Of a DNA stretch of 64,000 bases, positions 6,262-14,985 are shown in pieces. How positions within the stretch are numbered: the stretch's first letter is position 1; each line of letters begins with the position of its first letter. The DNA comes from an uncultured Burkholderiales bacterium (GTDB lineage: Bacteria > Pseudomonadota > Gammaproteobacteria > Burkholderiales > Burkholderiaceae_C), in assembly GCA_903870145.1 (NCBI GenBank), contig CAIQBO010000016.1, positions 1 through 64,000 on the forward strand. The letters are read 5' to 3'. The notes below the pieces were generated by a model. The model was not told where the DNA came from. It ran no database searches and was given only the letters and a program-made list of their open reading frames with translations. Position numbers and translations under genes: made by a program.

Positions 6262-7980
6262 TCAAGCGCGAGCTTTCACATAGCGCCCTGGCGCTGCTTC
6301 AATGGCCTTGAACTTGGCACCTTTGCCGTATGTTTTAGGCGCTGCAATTTGTTTGCCCGCATGGGTTTTGAGCCAGTCAGACCAATCGGTCCACCAACTG
6401 CCTGGCAGCTCTTTGGCGCCAGCAATCCACTGCTCTGCCGTGGCCGGAAATTTGCCATCTTCACGCAACCAGTGGCTGCGTTTTTTTGCCTCGGGTGGGT
6501 TGATCACACCTGCGATGTGCCCAGAAGCACCCATGACAAAACGCTTCTTGCCGGGCAAGTGTTGGGTTGAAGCATAGGCCCCGCCAATGGGAACGATGTG
6601 GTCCTCGCGCGAGCCATAGATGTACACCGGCATAGTCAATTGGCCCATGTCAATTTTTTCACCACACACTGTGACTGAATTGGGCTTGACCAAACGATTT
6701 TCCAAATAGGTGTTGCGCAAGTACCAAGCGAAGAAAGGCCCAGGCAGATTGGTCGAGTCGCTGTTCCAGTACAGCAAGTCAAAAGGCGGGGGAGATTCGC
6801 CTTTCAAATAATTGCCCACCACATAGTTCCAAACCAAATCGTTGGGGCGCAAGAAACTGAAAGTGGAGGCCAAATCTTGACCCTTGAGCAAGCCGCCTTG
6901 GCCCATTTGCATTTCGCGAAACTTGACGAAGTTTTCGTCAATGAAAACATCCAAAACTCCGGTGTCTGTGAAGTCAATCAAGGTGGTCAAAAATGTGGCG
7001 CTGGCCACAGGCTTTTCACCCCGCGCGGCCAGCACCGCCAGTGCTGTGCTCAGGATCGTGCCGCCCACACAAAAACCCAAGGCATTGATTTGCTTGGCGC
7101 CTGTGATGTTTTGAACTTCATGAATGGCTTGAATGGCTGCGTTTTCGATGTAGTCGTCCCATGTTTTTTCAGACATGGATTCATCCGGATTACGCCAACT
7201 CACAACGAAAGTGCGCTGACCTTGACTGACGGCATAACGGATAAATGAGTTGGCCGGTTGCAAGTCCAAAATATAGAATTTATTGATGCAAGGGGGCACC
7301 AACAAAAATGGCTTTTCGTAAATTTTGGCAGTCAGTGGTTTGTACTCGATGAGTTGAAAATATTCATTTTCAAAAACCACAGCACCTTCGGTGGTGGCCA
7401 CGTTTTCACCCACGACAAATTTGCTTTCGTCGGTCATGGAGACATGGCCTTGCTTCAAATCATGCACCATGTTTTGCATGCCCTTGGCCAAGCTCTCGCC
7501 GTTCGTTTCAATGGCTTTTTGCTGTGCATCGGCATTGAACGCCAAGAAATTACTGGGCGCAGAAGCAGCCACCCATTGCTCGACCGCAAAGCGAATGCGG
7601 TTTTGTGTTTGCGCGTCAGCCTCAACCGCATCGGCCAAGCCCATCAAAGTTTTGGCATTGAGCAAATAGGCCGCAGCGGTGAAAGCGGCCATCGGGTTGT
7701 TGCTCCAAGCCTGGCCTGAAAAGCGCCGATCTTTGAGCTCAGGCTTGGACAACATGCCATGGTTCCACAAGGCACAAGCCTCCTCTAAATAGTGGGCTTG
7801 CAAGTCCTTCAATTTATCTGGCGAAAATTGCATCTTCGGAGCAGCAGCTTCAGCACCGGTCACAATACCTCCCAGATCCATGGTTTGAAAAGTTTGCATG
7901 GCTTGGCTCCAACTTTTGGCCAAGTTCTGCTGAAATTCTTCATTGGCGTGGGACCAAAATTCTGGGCTTGCTGCAGTCAT
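6262..7980 (-). CDS. phaC: Class I polyhydroxyalkanoate synthase
   Basis: It polymerises (R)-3-hydroxyacyl-CoA into PHA granules. The 572-residue protein has an N-terminal PhaC domain (about residues 60-230) and an alpha/beta-hydrolase fold. The lipase-like box GFCVGG has the catalytic cysteine at 304; the acid follows in YGSREDHIVP and the histidine in GASGHIAG. YENEYFQLIEYKP and VVSWRNPDESM are typical of class I enzymes, which work without a partner subunit. AAGGAA precedes the ATG. It is the first gene of phaCAB. No phasin (phaP) or phaR gene is in the window. Confidence 0.95.
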   Translation of the reverse strand: MTAASPEFWSHANEEFQQNLAKSWSQAMQTFQTMDLGGIVTGAEAAAPKMQFSPDKLKDLQAHYLEEACALWNHGMLSKPELKDRRFSGQAWSNNPMAAFTAAAYLLNAKTLMGLADAVEADAQTQNRIRFAVEQWVAASAPSNFLAFNADAQQKAIETNGESLAKGMQNMVHDLKQGHVSMTDESKFVVGENVATTEGAVVFENEYFQLIEYKPLTAKIYEKPFLLVPPCINKFYILDLQPANSFIRYAVSQGQRTFVVSWRNPDESMSEKTWDDYIENAAIQAIHEVQNITGAKQINALGFCVGGTILSTALAVLAARGEKPVASATFLTTLIDFTDTGVLDVFIDENFVKFREMQMGQGGLLKGQDLASTFSFLRPNDLVWNYVVGNYLKGESPPPFDLLYWNSDSTNLPGPFFAWYLRNTYLENRLVKPNSVTVCGEKIDMGQLTMPVYIYGSREDHIVPIGGAYASTQHLPGKKRFVMGASGHIAGVINPPEAKKRSHWLREDGKFPATAEQWIAGAKELPGSWWTDWSDWLKTHAGKQIAAPKTYGKGAKFKAIEAAPGRYVKARA

Positions 7981-8016
7981 GGTCTAAATTCCTTCTTTTT
8001 TAAATCATTTCGGTTC

Positions 8017-8337
8017 ATGTATATCGTTGCCATCGCCTGGATTTATGTCACTTTGATGATGAGTGTGGTCGAGGCCACCAGCTCTAACGGCACTGTTCTC
8101 GGTGCTATTGTGACCTTCAATCTTTACGGGATCCTTCCAACTGCAATAATTGTTTACATCATGGGAACACCCGGGCGCAGGCGTGCCAGATTGGCAGCTC
8201 AAAAGGCGGGAAACGCACTCGCCTCAGGGCCAAACCCCGTCGCCAAGCCGCCCTCAGACCAACCAGACCCCAGCGGCCATGCGGCCGGTGGTCCCCCCAA
8301 GGCGGGCAGCGTCCCGGCGGTGCGAAAAGTACCGTGA
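8017..8337 (+). CDS. Small two-helix membrane protein with proline-rich tail, function unknown
   Basis: The 106-residue protein is divergent from phaC and not recognised. It has two hydrophobic segments, about residues 2-18 (YIVAIAWIYVTLMMSVVEA) and 25-48, then a basic turn GRRRARLAAQKAG. It ends in a disordered Pro/Gly/Ala-rich tail. I chose the ATG at 8017 because it opens directly into the first membrane segment; there is no clear Shine-Dalgarno. The last 84 bp overlap the 3' end of pgeF on the other strand, so the tail sequence may simply reflect that gene's codons. Confidence 0.55.
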   Translation: MYIVAIAWIYVTLMMSVVEATSSNGTVLGAIVTFNLYGILPTAIIVYIMGTPGRRRARLAAQKAGNALASGPNPVAKPPSDQPDPSGHAAGGPPKAGSVPAVRKVP

Positions 8338-9063
8338 CGGCTGGCTGACCGTGCACCAAGGCGGGCTGCTGTCATTGCCATAGATTTTTTCAAAACCCAC
8401 TTCGGCCAGCCGCAAACGGGCTAAATGAGCCAAATCCGCTTGGAATTTGCCCACGGACTTTGGCCTGAAACAAGCCTCCAAACTGGCATTGGCCGTCGCA
8501 CTGCAAAAAGCAGTTTGAACATCAGCGCCCACCTCAAAAGCCTCAGGGCCAATGCAAGGCCCCAACCAGACCAAGCAGTCGGCCACCCTCAAGCCCTGGC
8601 TTTGAGCCGTTTCGGCCAAAACCTCCACCACCCCACGGGCGCCATCACCTGCCAAACCACGCCAACCTGCATGGGCGGCGGCCACCCAAGAGGCCTGAGG
8701 GTGACAGACCAATATCGGTAAACAATCGGCAACCATCATCGTGCAAGCCACCGTGCGATCACGCGTCCAACACACATCGGCTTGAGCACCCTGCACTGTG
8801 TGGGCATTCAAAGGCGCGACTTGCCAGCCATGGACTTGCTTTAAGTAGACGGCCTGCGCACCCGTGGCCTGTGCAAGCAGCGCGCGATTGCGGCTGACGT
8901 GTTCGGTGTTGTCCCCCACGTGCTCACCCAAGTTCAAACTGTCCCAAGGCGCAAGTGATACGCCGCCACTGCGTGTCGTCATGAAAGCGCGCACATGCGA
9001 GGGTGCTGGCCAATCGGGCTCAAACCCGAGCCGGGTCAGTGGCACCTGCTGCGCGTGCATCAA
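8254..9063 (-). CDS. pgeF: Multicopper-oxidase-like purine nucleoside phosphorylase / laccase-domain protein (YfiH family)
   Basis: The 269-residue member of the DUF152/YfiH family has the Zn site residues in the expected order: His78 in KQVHGW, Cys114 in VADCLPI and His131 in AAHAGWRGL. The MTTRSGGVS and WLGPCIGP motifs are also present. Family members cleave purine nucleosides, and the E. coli protein also edits peptidoglycan precursors. Its start overlaps the stop of maiA by 4 bp, so the two form one transcription unit. The C-terminus runs antisense to the small membrane-protein gene. Confidence 0.88.
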   Translation of the reverse strand: MMHAQQVPLTRLGFEPDWPAPSHVRAFMTTRSGGVSLAPWDSLNLGEHVGDNTEHVSRNRALLAQATGAQAVYLKQVHGWQVAPLNAHTVQGAQADVCWTRDRTVACTMMVADCLPILVCHPQASWVAAAHAGWRGLAGDGARGVVEVLAETAQSQGLRVADCLVWLGPCIGPEAFEVGADVQTAFCSATANASLEACFRPKSVGKFQADLAHLARLRLAEVGFEKIYGNDSSPPWCTVSQPSRYFSHRRDAARLGGTTGRMAAGVWLV

Positions 9064-9698
9064 GCCTCAAAGTCAGGGCAAGCCGAGGGCTGCGCCTTTT
9101 GGAAAGCGTCTAGCTTCATGCACGCATCAAAGGCGGCCATGGTCAGCGGCAAGCCGTCATAGTTGACATCAAAGCGCCGGCCATTGAAGATTTGCGGCAC
9201 CAAGCAGCAATCGGCCATGGAGGGAGCGCTGCCATAGCAAAACTCAGATGCAGGGCCTTGTTCCAATTGGCGCTCAAAAGCCTCCAGCCCAGTGCGAACC
9301 CAGTGCCGATACCAATCGGTTTTTTGCGCATCTGTGACTTTCAATGTGCCACTCAAATATTTCAAGACACGCAAGTTGTTCAGTGGGTGAATCTCGCAAG
9401 CAATCGACTGCGCCAAAGCCCGCACACGGGCTTTGCCCAAGGCATCCGAAGGCAGCAAAGCGGGGCTAGGGTGGGTTTCCTCCAAATATTCCATGATGGC
9501 CATGGACTGGCTCAAGTGCTGCCCGTTAATTTCCAAGCTAGGCACCAACATGTCCGCCGCCATGGCGGCATAGGCGGGGAATTTATGCTCACCTTTGGGT
9601 AAATGAACCGGCATGTAGTCAAACGCCAAGCCCTTGAGATTCAGGGCGATTCGAACCCGAAATGAAGCTGAAGATCGGAAGTAGTTGTAGAGTTTCAT
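9060..9698 (-). CDS. maiA: Maleylacetoacetate isomerase (zeta-class glutathione S-transferase)
   Basis: It isomerises maleylacetoacetate (tyrosine catabolism) or maleylpyruvate to the fumaryl form using glutathione. The 212-residue product shows the zeta-class signature YFRSSASFRVRIALNLKG near the N-terminus (Ser-Ser-x-x-x-x-R motif), then PSLEINGQHLSQSMAIMEYLEE and a C-terminal helical domain. I prefer the second ATG (9698) because homologues begin MKLYNYF; an in-frame ATG at 9710 adds four residues. No other tyrosine-degradation genes are nearby. It is divergent from aat by about 20 bp. Confidence 0.85.
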   Translation of the reverse strand: MKLYNYFRSSASFRVRIALNLKGLAFDYMPVHLPKGEHKFPAYAAMAADMLVPSLEINGQHLSQSMAIMEYLEETHPSPALLPSDALGKARVRALAQSIACEIHPLNNLRVLKYLSGTLKVTDAQKTDWYRHWVRTGLEAFERQLEQGPASEFCYGSAPSMADCCLVPQIFNGRRFDVNYDGLPLTMAAFDACMKLDAFQKAQPSACPDFEA

Positions 9699-9721
9699 AG
9701 GCGTTAGCATAAACTGGAATC

Positions 9722-10486
9722 ATGCAACTTGACTTAGCCCCACCGAACTTGCCCTGGATGGAAGAAAACGCCCTCTTTCCAGAGGTAGAGCGTGCTTGGG
9801 GCCCTCAAACCGAAGCGCCTGGCCTGTTGGCAGCCGGCGCTGGTTTGGATGTGCCCCGCTTGGTACAAGCCTACTCAAGCGGCATTTTTCCTTGGTTCAG
9901 CCAAGGCCAGCCCGTTTTGTGGTGGAGCCCCGACCCGCGCATGGTGCTGCAAATCAGCGACTTTAAATTGCAGCGCTCTTTGCGCAAAACTTTGACCCGC
10001 TATGGCGCCAACCCAAATTTTGATTTGCGTTTTGACACCGCCTTTGACCGCGTCATCCAGGCCTGTGCCAGCAGCCCCCGTGACGGACAAAACGGCACCT
10101 GGATCGTGCCCGACATGGTGCAGGCCTACCAAGCGCTGCACCGCGCTGGCTTTGCCCACAGCGTGGAGACTTGGCTGGAGGGCGAATTGGTCGCAGGCTT
10201 GTATTTTGTAAACCTCGGCCACGCGGTGTTTGGTGAATCCATGTTCAGCACTCTGAGTGATGGCTCCAAAATGGCATTGGCCGCCCTGGTTCATGTTTGC
10301 CAAAAGCACGGCATACAAGCCATCGACTGCCAACAAAACACCCCGCACCTGGCCTCTTTGGGCGCGCGCATGATGAGCCGAGTTAACTTTATCGAGCAAG
10401 TCCAAAGCGCCTTGAACGGGCACAGCCCCGATTGGAAAAATGAAACTCTCGATTGGGATGCATGGATGCGAAGCCAAAAGCCATGA
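9722..10486 (+). CDS. aat: Leucyl/phenylalanyl-tRNA-protein transferase
   Basis: It adds Leu or Phe from aminoacyl-tRNA to N-terminal Arg/Lys, marking proteins for ClpAP by the N-end rule. The 254-residue protein has [48 protein letters not shown] (split family signature), and [23 protein letters not shown] with the conserved glutamate. The length is slightly above E. coli Aat (234). Its stop overlaps the start of the Bpt gene by 4 bp, pairing both N-end-rule transferases in one operon. Confidence 0.95.
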   Translation: MQLDLAPPNLPWMEENALFPEVERAWGPQTEAPGLLAAGAGLDVPRLVQAYSSGIFPWFSQGQPVLWWSPDPRMVLQISDFKLQRSLRKTLTRYGANPNFDLRFDTAFDRVIQACASSPRDGQNGTWIVPDMVQAYQALHRAGFAHSVETWLEGELVAGLYFVNLGHAVFGESMFSTLSDGSKMALAALVHVCQKHGIQAIDCQQNTPHLASLGARMMSRVNFIEQVQSALNGHSPDWKNETLDWDAWMRSQKP

Positions 10487-11253
10487 CGCACCTGAAAGAA
10501 TTGCCCTTTAGCACTTTGCAGTTTTATGCAACAGCGCCCTACCCTTGCAGCTATTTGGATGCGCGGCAAGCGCGCTCCCAAGTGGCAACACCCAGCCATT
10601 TGATTCAAAACGAGGTTTACTCCGATTTGGTCGAGCGCGGCTTTCGCCGCAGTGGCTTGTTCACCTACAGACCCTATTGCGACGGCTGCCAAGCCTGTGT
10701 GCCCTTGCGCGTGCTTTGCAATGATTTCAAGCCAGATCGCAGCCAGCGCAGAGCTTTGAAAAGACACAGCGGTTTGACGGCCCGGGTGTCTAAACTGGGC
10801 TTTGAGCCCGAGCACTATGAGCTGTATCTGCGCTACCAAAACAGTCGCCACGAGGGCGGCGGCATGGACCACGACAGCCAAGAGCAGTACAAACAATTTT
10901 TACTTCAAAGCCGGGTCAACTCCCGCTTGGTAGAGTTTCGCGAAGCTGCGCCGCCAGGCCAAATTGGCGAGCTCAAAATGGTCAGCATCGTGGATGTCTT
11001 GAACCAAGGGCTGTCGGCTGTCTACACTTTCTACGCCCCTGAGGAAAACACAAGTTACGGCACCTACGGCGTGCTCTGGCAAATTGAGCAAGCCAAGTCC
11101 TTGGGCTTGCTTTATGTGTATTTGGGCTACTGGATAGGGGCCAGCCGAAAAATGCGCTACAAAGCCAATTTTCAGCCCTGCGAAAGCCTTCAAAACGAGC
11201 GCTGGACGGCACATCTACCAGCCACCCTGACCCAAGCAGCCTCTGAAGTCTGA
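10483..11253 (+). CDS. bpt: Aspartate/glutamate leucyltransferase (Bpt)
   Basis: The bacterial ATE1-like enzyme transfers leucine to N-terminal Asp/Glu. The 256-residue protein has the N-terminal cysteine motif [14 protein letters not shown] plus an earlier Cys in PYPCSYL. The GNAT-like half contains [25 protein letters not shown] and [12 protein letters not shown]. An upstream in-frame ATG exists at 10453. I take 10483 because it forms the typical ATGA overlap with aat and starts just before the conserved region. The end product of the aat-bpt pair feeds ClpAPS. Confidence 0.92.
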   Translation: MTHLKELPFSTLQFYATAPYPCSYLDARQARSQVATPSHLIQNEVYSDLVERGFRRSGLFTYRPYCDGCQACVPLRVLCNDFKPDRSQRRALKRHSGLTARVSKLGFEPEHYELYLRYQNSRHEGGGMDHDSQEQYKQFLLQSRVNSRLVEFREAAPPGQIGELKMVSIVDVLNQGLSAVYTFYAPEENTSYGTYGVLWQIEQAKSLGLLYVYLGYWIGASRKMRYKANFQPCESLQNERWTAHLPATLTQAASEV

Positions 11254-11271
11254 TTTCATCTTGTAAAATTG

Positions 11272-11284
11272 AATTTCGGAAATT
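11272..11284. promoter_or_regulatory. Palindrome upstream of the IclR-type regulator gene
   Basis: AATTTC-G-GAAATT is a perfect inverted repeat 50 bp before the regulator's ATG. IclR-family proteins bind AT-rich palindromes of this kind, so it is a candidate autoregulatory operator. No experimental or comparative support is available. Confidence 0.35.
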
Positions 11285-11334
11285 GCCGTTTGATGGCACT
11301 TTCACGGCTTTCACATTGAACAAGGCTCTGACCC

Positions 11335-12111
11335 ATGAGAAAAGCACAAGCCAACGCCCCCGCCACCCCCACCATCCAAGTGATCGAGCGTTTGTTCTCC
11401 TTGATGGATGTGCTGGCCTTGCGTGAAGACGCCATCTCGCTCAAAGAGATCAGCGAGAAAACGGGTTTGCACCCCTCCACGGCGCACCGGATTTTGAACG
11501 ACTTGACGATCGGGCGTTTTGTCGATCGGCCGGAGCCTGGCAGTTACCGCTTAGGCATGCGTTTGCTGGAGTTGGGCAACTTGGTGAAGGCCCGCTTGAA
11601 TGTGCGTGATGCCGCACTCATACCCATGCGCGAGTTGCACAAACAAATTCAACAACCGGTTAATTTAAGCATGCGACAAGGCGATGAGATTGTCTATATC
11701 GAACGTGCTTTCAGCGAACGCTCAGGCATGCAAGTGGTGCGCGCCATCGGTGGCCGTGCCCCCTTGCATTTGACCTCGGTCGGCAAACTTTTCTTGTCGG
11801 TTGACGAGCCCATGAAAGTTCGCAGTTATGCCACGCGCACGGGCTTGTCTGGCCACACGCGCAACAGCATCACACAGCTGGCCGTGCTCGAGCGCGAACT
11901 GTCCAAGGTACGGCAATACGGCATTGCGCGCGACAACGAAGAGTTGGAGTTGGGGGTGCGCTGCATTGCCGCAGGCATCTATGACGATCAGGGAAAACTG
12001 TTGGCAGGGCTGTCGATTTCAGCACCCGCCGACCGCATGGACGAGGCTTGGTTGCCCAAGCTGCAAGCCACAGCCGAGTTCATCTCCAACGCGCTGGGCT
12101 ACAAAGACTGA
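11335..12111 (+). CDS. IclR-family transcriptional regulator
   Basis: The 258-residue protein has an N-terminal winged helix (residues about 10-75, ISLKEISEKTGLHPSTAHRILNDL) and a C-terminal IclR effector-binding domain. The latter contains RSYATRTGLSGHT, VRQYGIARDNEELELGVRCIAAGIYD and GLSISAPADR. Effectors in this family are small organic acids. No catabolic operon adjoins it, so the target cannot be inferred; a palindrome upstream suggests autoregulation. Its 3' end overlaps the 3' end of pbpG by 13 bp. Confidence 0.9.
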   Translation: MRKAQANAPATPTIQVIERLFSLMDVLALREDAISLKEISEKTGLHPSTAHRILNDLTIGRFVDRPEPGSYRLGMRLLELGNLVKARLNVRDAALIPMRELHKQIQQPVNLSMRQGDEIVYIERAFSERSGMQVVRAIGGRAPLHLTSVGKLFLSVDEPMKVRSYATRTGLSGHTRNSITQLAVLERELSKVRQYGIARDNEELELGVRCIAAGIYDDQGKLLAGLSISAPADRMDEAWLPKLQATAEFISNALGYKD

Positions 12112-13145
12112 GCTTCTAGCTGCGCCACGCTCACACGCAAAGTGCTGTTGGTTTCGACCCAGCGGCGCACGCGCTCTGCATCAGCGATGCGGCTTAATTT
12201 GCCCGCAGAGTCCAAGAACACCATGATCAACTTGCGGCCCGCCACTTTGGTCTGCATGACCAAGCATTGGCCTGCCTCAGAGATGTAACCAGTTTTTTGC
12301 AAACCGATGTCCCAATTGGGGCTTTTGACCAAGCGGTTGGTGGTGTTGTAGTGCAAAGTGCGCCGTCCGACCGCCACTTCGCGGCCAGGCGAGGTTGAGA
12401 GCTCGCGCAGCAGTGCCACGTTGTAGGCTGCGCCCACCAAGACCGCCAAATCGGTGGCGCTCGACTGGTTTTGACTCGACAAGCCCGTGGGCTCGACATA
12501 GCGCGTGTCGTTCATGCCCAAGCTTTTGGCTCTGACGTTCATGGCTTGCACAAAAGCATGCAGGCCGCCAGGATAAGTCCGGCCCAATGCGTGCGCAGCG
12601 CGGTTTTCGCTGGCCATCAGGGCCAAATGCAACAAATCACCCCGGCTCAAGACCGAGCCCACCGCCAAGCGCGAAGTACTGCCTTTTTCGGTGTCGACGT
12701 CTTCTTGCGTGATGGTGATCATTTCATCAGAAACCAAATTGGCTTCGCTCACGATCAAGCCCGTCATAAGTTTGGTCAATGAGGCAATGGGCAAAACCGC
12801 ATGGTCGTTTTTGCGAATCAAAACCTCTTGCGTATCTTGGTCAATGACCAAAGCCACGCTAGAGCGCAAGTCCAAAGCATCGGCATTGCCATGCAAGCCA
12901 GCCAATCGGCCAAAAGAGGGGCGCGTGTCTGGGGCTTTTGCTTTGGCAATTTTGCGCGTTTTTGCTGTTTTTGCGCTGGGTTTGGCAACTTTGGCGGTCG
13001 CCGCTTTTTGAGCACCAGGACTTGTCTGAGCCGCACTGTGAGTCGGCACAGCCAACAACAGGAAGGGCAAAACGCCTGCCTTGAGGATGATGTGGAGTTT
13101 GCGTTGGAAAAGTGTCAAAACGGTACTTTCAATGCACAAAGTCAT
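12099..13145 (-). CDS. pbpG: D-alanyl-D-alanine endopeptidase (PBP7-like)
   Basis: This periplasmic serine peptidase of the S11 family trims peptidoglycan cross-links. From the ATG at 13145 the 348-residue product has an N-terminal signal/anchor segment (about 17-38, ending THSAAQ) and a Lys/Ala-rich linker (48-72). The penicillin-binding triad follows: SLTK at 122-125, SEN at about 179-181 and KTG (LQKTGYISEAGQC). A frame extending to 13238 exists, but it would cross the candidate promoter and lacks a signal peptide at its start. It is convergent with the IclR gene. Confidence 0.9.
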   Translation of the reverse strand: MTLCIESTVLTLFQRKLHIILKAGVLPFLLLAVPTHSAAQTSPGAQKAATAKVAKPSAKTAKTRKIAKAKAPDTRPSFGRLAGLHGNADALDLRSSVALVIDQDTQEVLIRKNDHAVLPIASLTKLMTGLIVSEANLVSDEMITITQEDVDTEKGSTSRLAVGSVLSRGDLLHLALMASENRAAHALGRTYPGGLHAFVQAMNVRAKSLGMNDTRYVEPTGLSSQNQSSATDLAVLVGAAYNVALLRELSTSPGREVAVGRRTLHYNTTNRLVKSPNWDIGLQKTGYISEAGQCLVMQTKVAGRKLIMVFLDSAGKLSRIADAERVRRWVETNSTLRVSVAQLEAQSL

Positions 13146-13182
13146 TGCTGGGTTTTCTCGAAGTTTAATGCAAGCAAGCTCT

Positions 13183-13210
13183 AGTGTACACAAATAAAAA
13201 AGTCGCGCAA
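13183..13210 (-). promoter_or_regulatory. Candidate pbpG promoter
   Basis: On the minus strand TTGCGC (13210-13205), a 16-bp spacer and TACACT (13188-13183) with an upstream TGTG lie 38 nt before the pbpG ATG. The -35 sits inside the leuA terminator hairpin. The surrounding 15-mer (13180-13194) is identical to one at 2694-2708 ahead of the Phd antitoxin. Confidence 0.45.
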
Positions 13211-13229
13211 GATCAACACCTTGCGCGAC
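13196..13229 (-). terminator. leuA / ilv-leu operon terminator
   Basis: A perfect 10-bp stem (GTCGCGCAAG / CTTGCGCGAC) with an 8-nt loop is followed on the minus strand by six T. It lies 40 bp after the leuA stop and closes the ilvIHC-pssA-leuA unit. Confidence 0.88.
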
Positions 13230-13268
13230 CTTCTTCAAGATGAAAAACAGCTTAGGCCCAAACAGGCC

Positions 13269-14807
13269 CTAGCCTTGGGCGGCCACCCTGTCCGCCTTGC
13301 TTTGAAGCTTGTTCAAAGCGCTCAGATAGGCTTTGGCCGAGGCCACGATGATGTCGGGGTCTGCCCCAACACCGTTGACCACCCTGCCGCTGTTTTGCAA
13401 GCGCACGGTGACTTCCCCCTGGCTTTCGGTCGAACCACTGATGGCATTGACCGAATACAAAACCATTTCAGCACCACTTTTGACATGTGACTCAATGGCT
13501 TTCAAAGATGCGTCGACAGGCCCATTGCCTTCAGCGGTACCGCGAACTTCTTTGCCCGCCACCGTGAAAACAATGGACGCGCTAGGACGCTCGCCGGTTT
13601 CACTGTGCTGCGACAAAGAAACAAAGGCGAACTGCTCCTTGTCATGGATGACGCTTTCCTCGCTGACCAAGGCCAGAATATCTTCGTCAAAGATCTCGCT
13701 TTTGCGGTCAGCCAACTCTTTGAACCGGGTGAAGGCCGCATTCAGCTCTGCCTCACTCTCCATGGCGACACCCAAGTCTTGCAGGCGTTGCTTGAATGCG
13801 TTGCGCCCGCTTAATTTGCCCAACACGATTTTATTGGCGCTCCATCCGACATCTTCCGCGCGCATGATTTCATAAGTGTCACGGGCCTTTAAAACACCAT
13901 CTTGGTGAATGCCCGAGGCATGTGCAAAGGCATTGGCCCCAACCACGGCCTTGTTGGGTTGCACCACAAAACCAGTTGTTTGACTGACCATGCGACTGGC
14001 AGCCAAAATGTGCTTGGCGTCGATGCGCATGTCCAAACCAAAATAATCACGCCGCGTTTTGACGGCCATCACAACCTCTTCCAAGGAGCAGTTGCCAGCA
14101 CGTTCGCCCAGGCCGTTGATGGTGCATTCAATTTGTCGTGCGCCGCCAATTTTGACACCCGCCAAAGAGTTGGCCACCGCCATGCCCAAATCGTTGTGAC
14201 AGTGCACAGACCAAATGGCTTTGTCTGAATTGGGCACACGCTCGCGCAAGGTTCTGATGAACTCACCATACAGCTCAGGAATGGCGTAGCCCACGGTGTC
14301 GGGAACATTGATGGTGGAGGCGCCTTCATCAATCACGGCTTCCAGGATGCGGCACAAAAAGTCCATGTCGCTGCGATAGCCGTCCTCGGGGCTGAACTCC
14401 ACATCGGCCACCAAGTTGCGCGCAAACCTGACGGACTGTTTGGCCTGCTCAAAAACTTGGTCTGGCGTCATACGCAATTTCTTTTCCATGTGCAAGGGTG
14501 AGGTTGCAATGAAGGTGTGAATGCGCCCGCTGCTGGCGCCTTTGAGGGCTTCTGCGGCACGCGAAATATCACGGTCGTTGGTTCGGGCCAAAGAGCAAAC
14601 CGTGACGTCTTTGATGGCATCAGCAATGGCTTTGACGGCCTCAAAATCACCGTTGGAGCTGGCGGCAAAGCCGGCCTCAATCACATCCACGCGCAGGCGC
14701 TCCAATTGCCTTGCGATGCGCAGCTTTTCATCCCGCGTCATGGAGGCGCCGGGGGATTGCTCACCGTCCCGCAAGGTTGTGTCCAAAATGATCAATTTGT
14801 CAGTCAT
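13269..14807 (-). CDS. leuA: 2-isopropylmalate synthase
   Basis: It catalyses the first committed step of leucine synthesis, acetyl-CoA + 2-oxoisovalerate to 2-isopropylmalate. The 512-residue protein has [15 protein letters not shown] at the N-terminus, the metal-binding [14 protein letters not shown], and [20 protein letters not shown]-terminal allosteric domain (about 390-505) mediates leucine inhibition. AGGAGA lies 8 nt before the ATG. It is the last gene of the ilv-pssA-leuA series and is preceded by a leader peptide and attenuator (14853-14960), so it is controlled separately by leucyl-tRNA supply. Confidence 0.96.
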   Translation of the reverse strand: MTDKLIILDTTLRDGEQSPGASMTRDEKLRIARQLERLRVDVIEAGFAASSNGDFEAVKAIADAIKDVTVCSLARTNDRDISRAAEALKGASSGRIHTFIATSPLHMEKKLRMTPDQVFEQAKQSVRFARNLVADVEFSPEDGYRSDMDFLCRILEAVIDEGASTINVPDTVGYAIPELYGEFIRTLRERVPNSDKAIWSVHCHNDLGMAVANSLAGVKIGGARQIECTINGLGERAGNCSLEEVVMAVKTRRDYFGLDMRIDAKHILAASRMVSQTTGFVVQPNKAVVGANAFAHASGIHQDGVLKARDTYEIMRAEDVGWSANKIVLGKLSGRNAFKQRLQDLGVAMESEAELNAAFTRFKELADRKSEIFDEDILALVSEESVIHDKEQFAFVSLSQHSETGERPSASIVFTVAGKEVRGTAEGNGPVDASLKAIESHVKSGAEMVLYSVNAISGSTESQGEVTVRLQNSGRVVNGVGADPDIIVASAKAYLSALNKLQSKADRVAAQG

Positions 14808-14852
14808 GTTTCATCTCCTGGTTTGAAATCTATTCAATGCAACTGAGACAAT

Positions 14853-14885
14853 AAAAAAGCCCGCTGCGGTTGGCAAACGGGCTTT
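14853..14885 (-). terminator. Attenuator terminator upstream of leuA
   Basis: On the minus strand AAAGCCCG pairs with CGGGCTTT (8 bp, 14-nt loop), ending in a run of six T (14858-14853). The first arm's GCCCGTT (14882-14876) can instead pair with AACGGGC (14924-14918) at the end of the leader peptide, giving an antiterminator. The stop-to-start distance to leuA is 45 bp. Confidence 0.8.
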
Positions 14886-14906
14886 GGGGAAAATGCTAAG
14901 CGTGCG

Positions 14907-14960
14907 CTACATGTCCCGCCCGTTGGGCGATAGCAGCAGTGTTAGCAGATTCAATGTCAT
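14907..14960 (-). CDS. leuL: leu operon leader peptide
   Basis: A 17-residue frame reads MTLNLLTLLLSPNGRDM, with six leucines among residues 3-10, directly upstream of an intrinsic terminator and leuA. This is the classical layout of a transcription attenuator. Slow translation of the Leu codons at low leucyl-tRNA would cover arm 1 (CGCCC, 14929-14925) and free arm 2 (AACGGGC) to pair with arm 3, preventing the terminator. The ATG lies 25 bp after the pssA stop; no strong Shine-Dalgarno is visible. Confidence 0.8.
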   Translation of the reverse strand: MTLNLLTLLLSPNGRDM

Positions 14961-14985
14961 GGCTGCACTTTAGCACAACTGCCGG

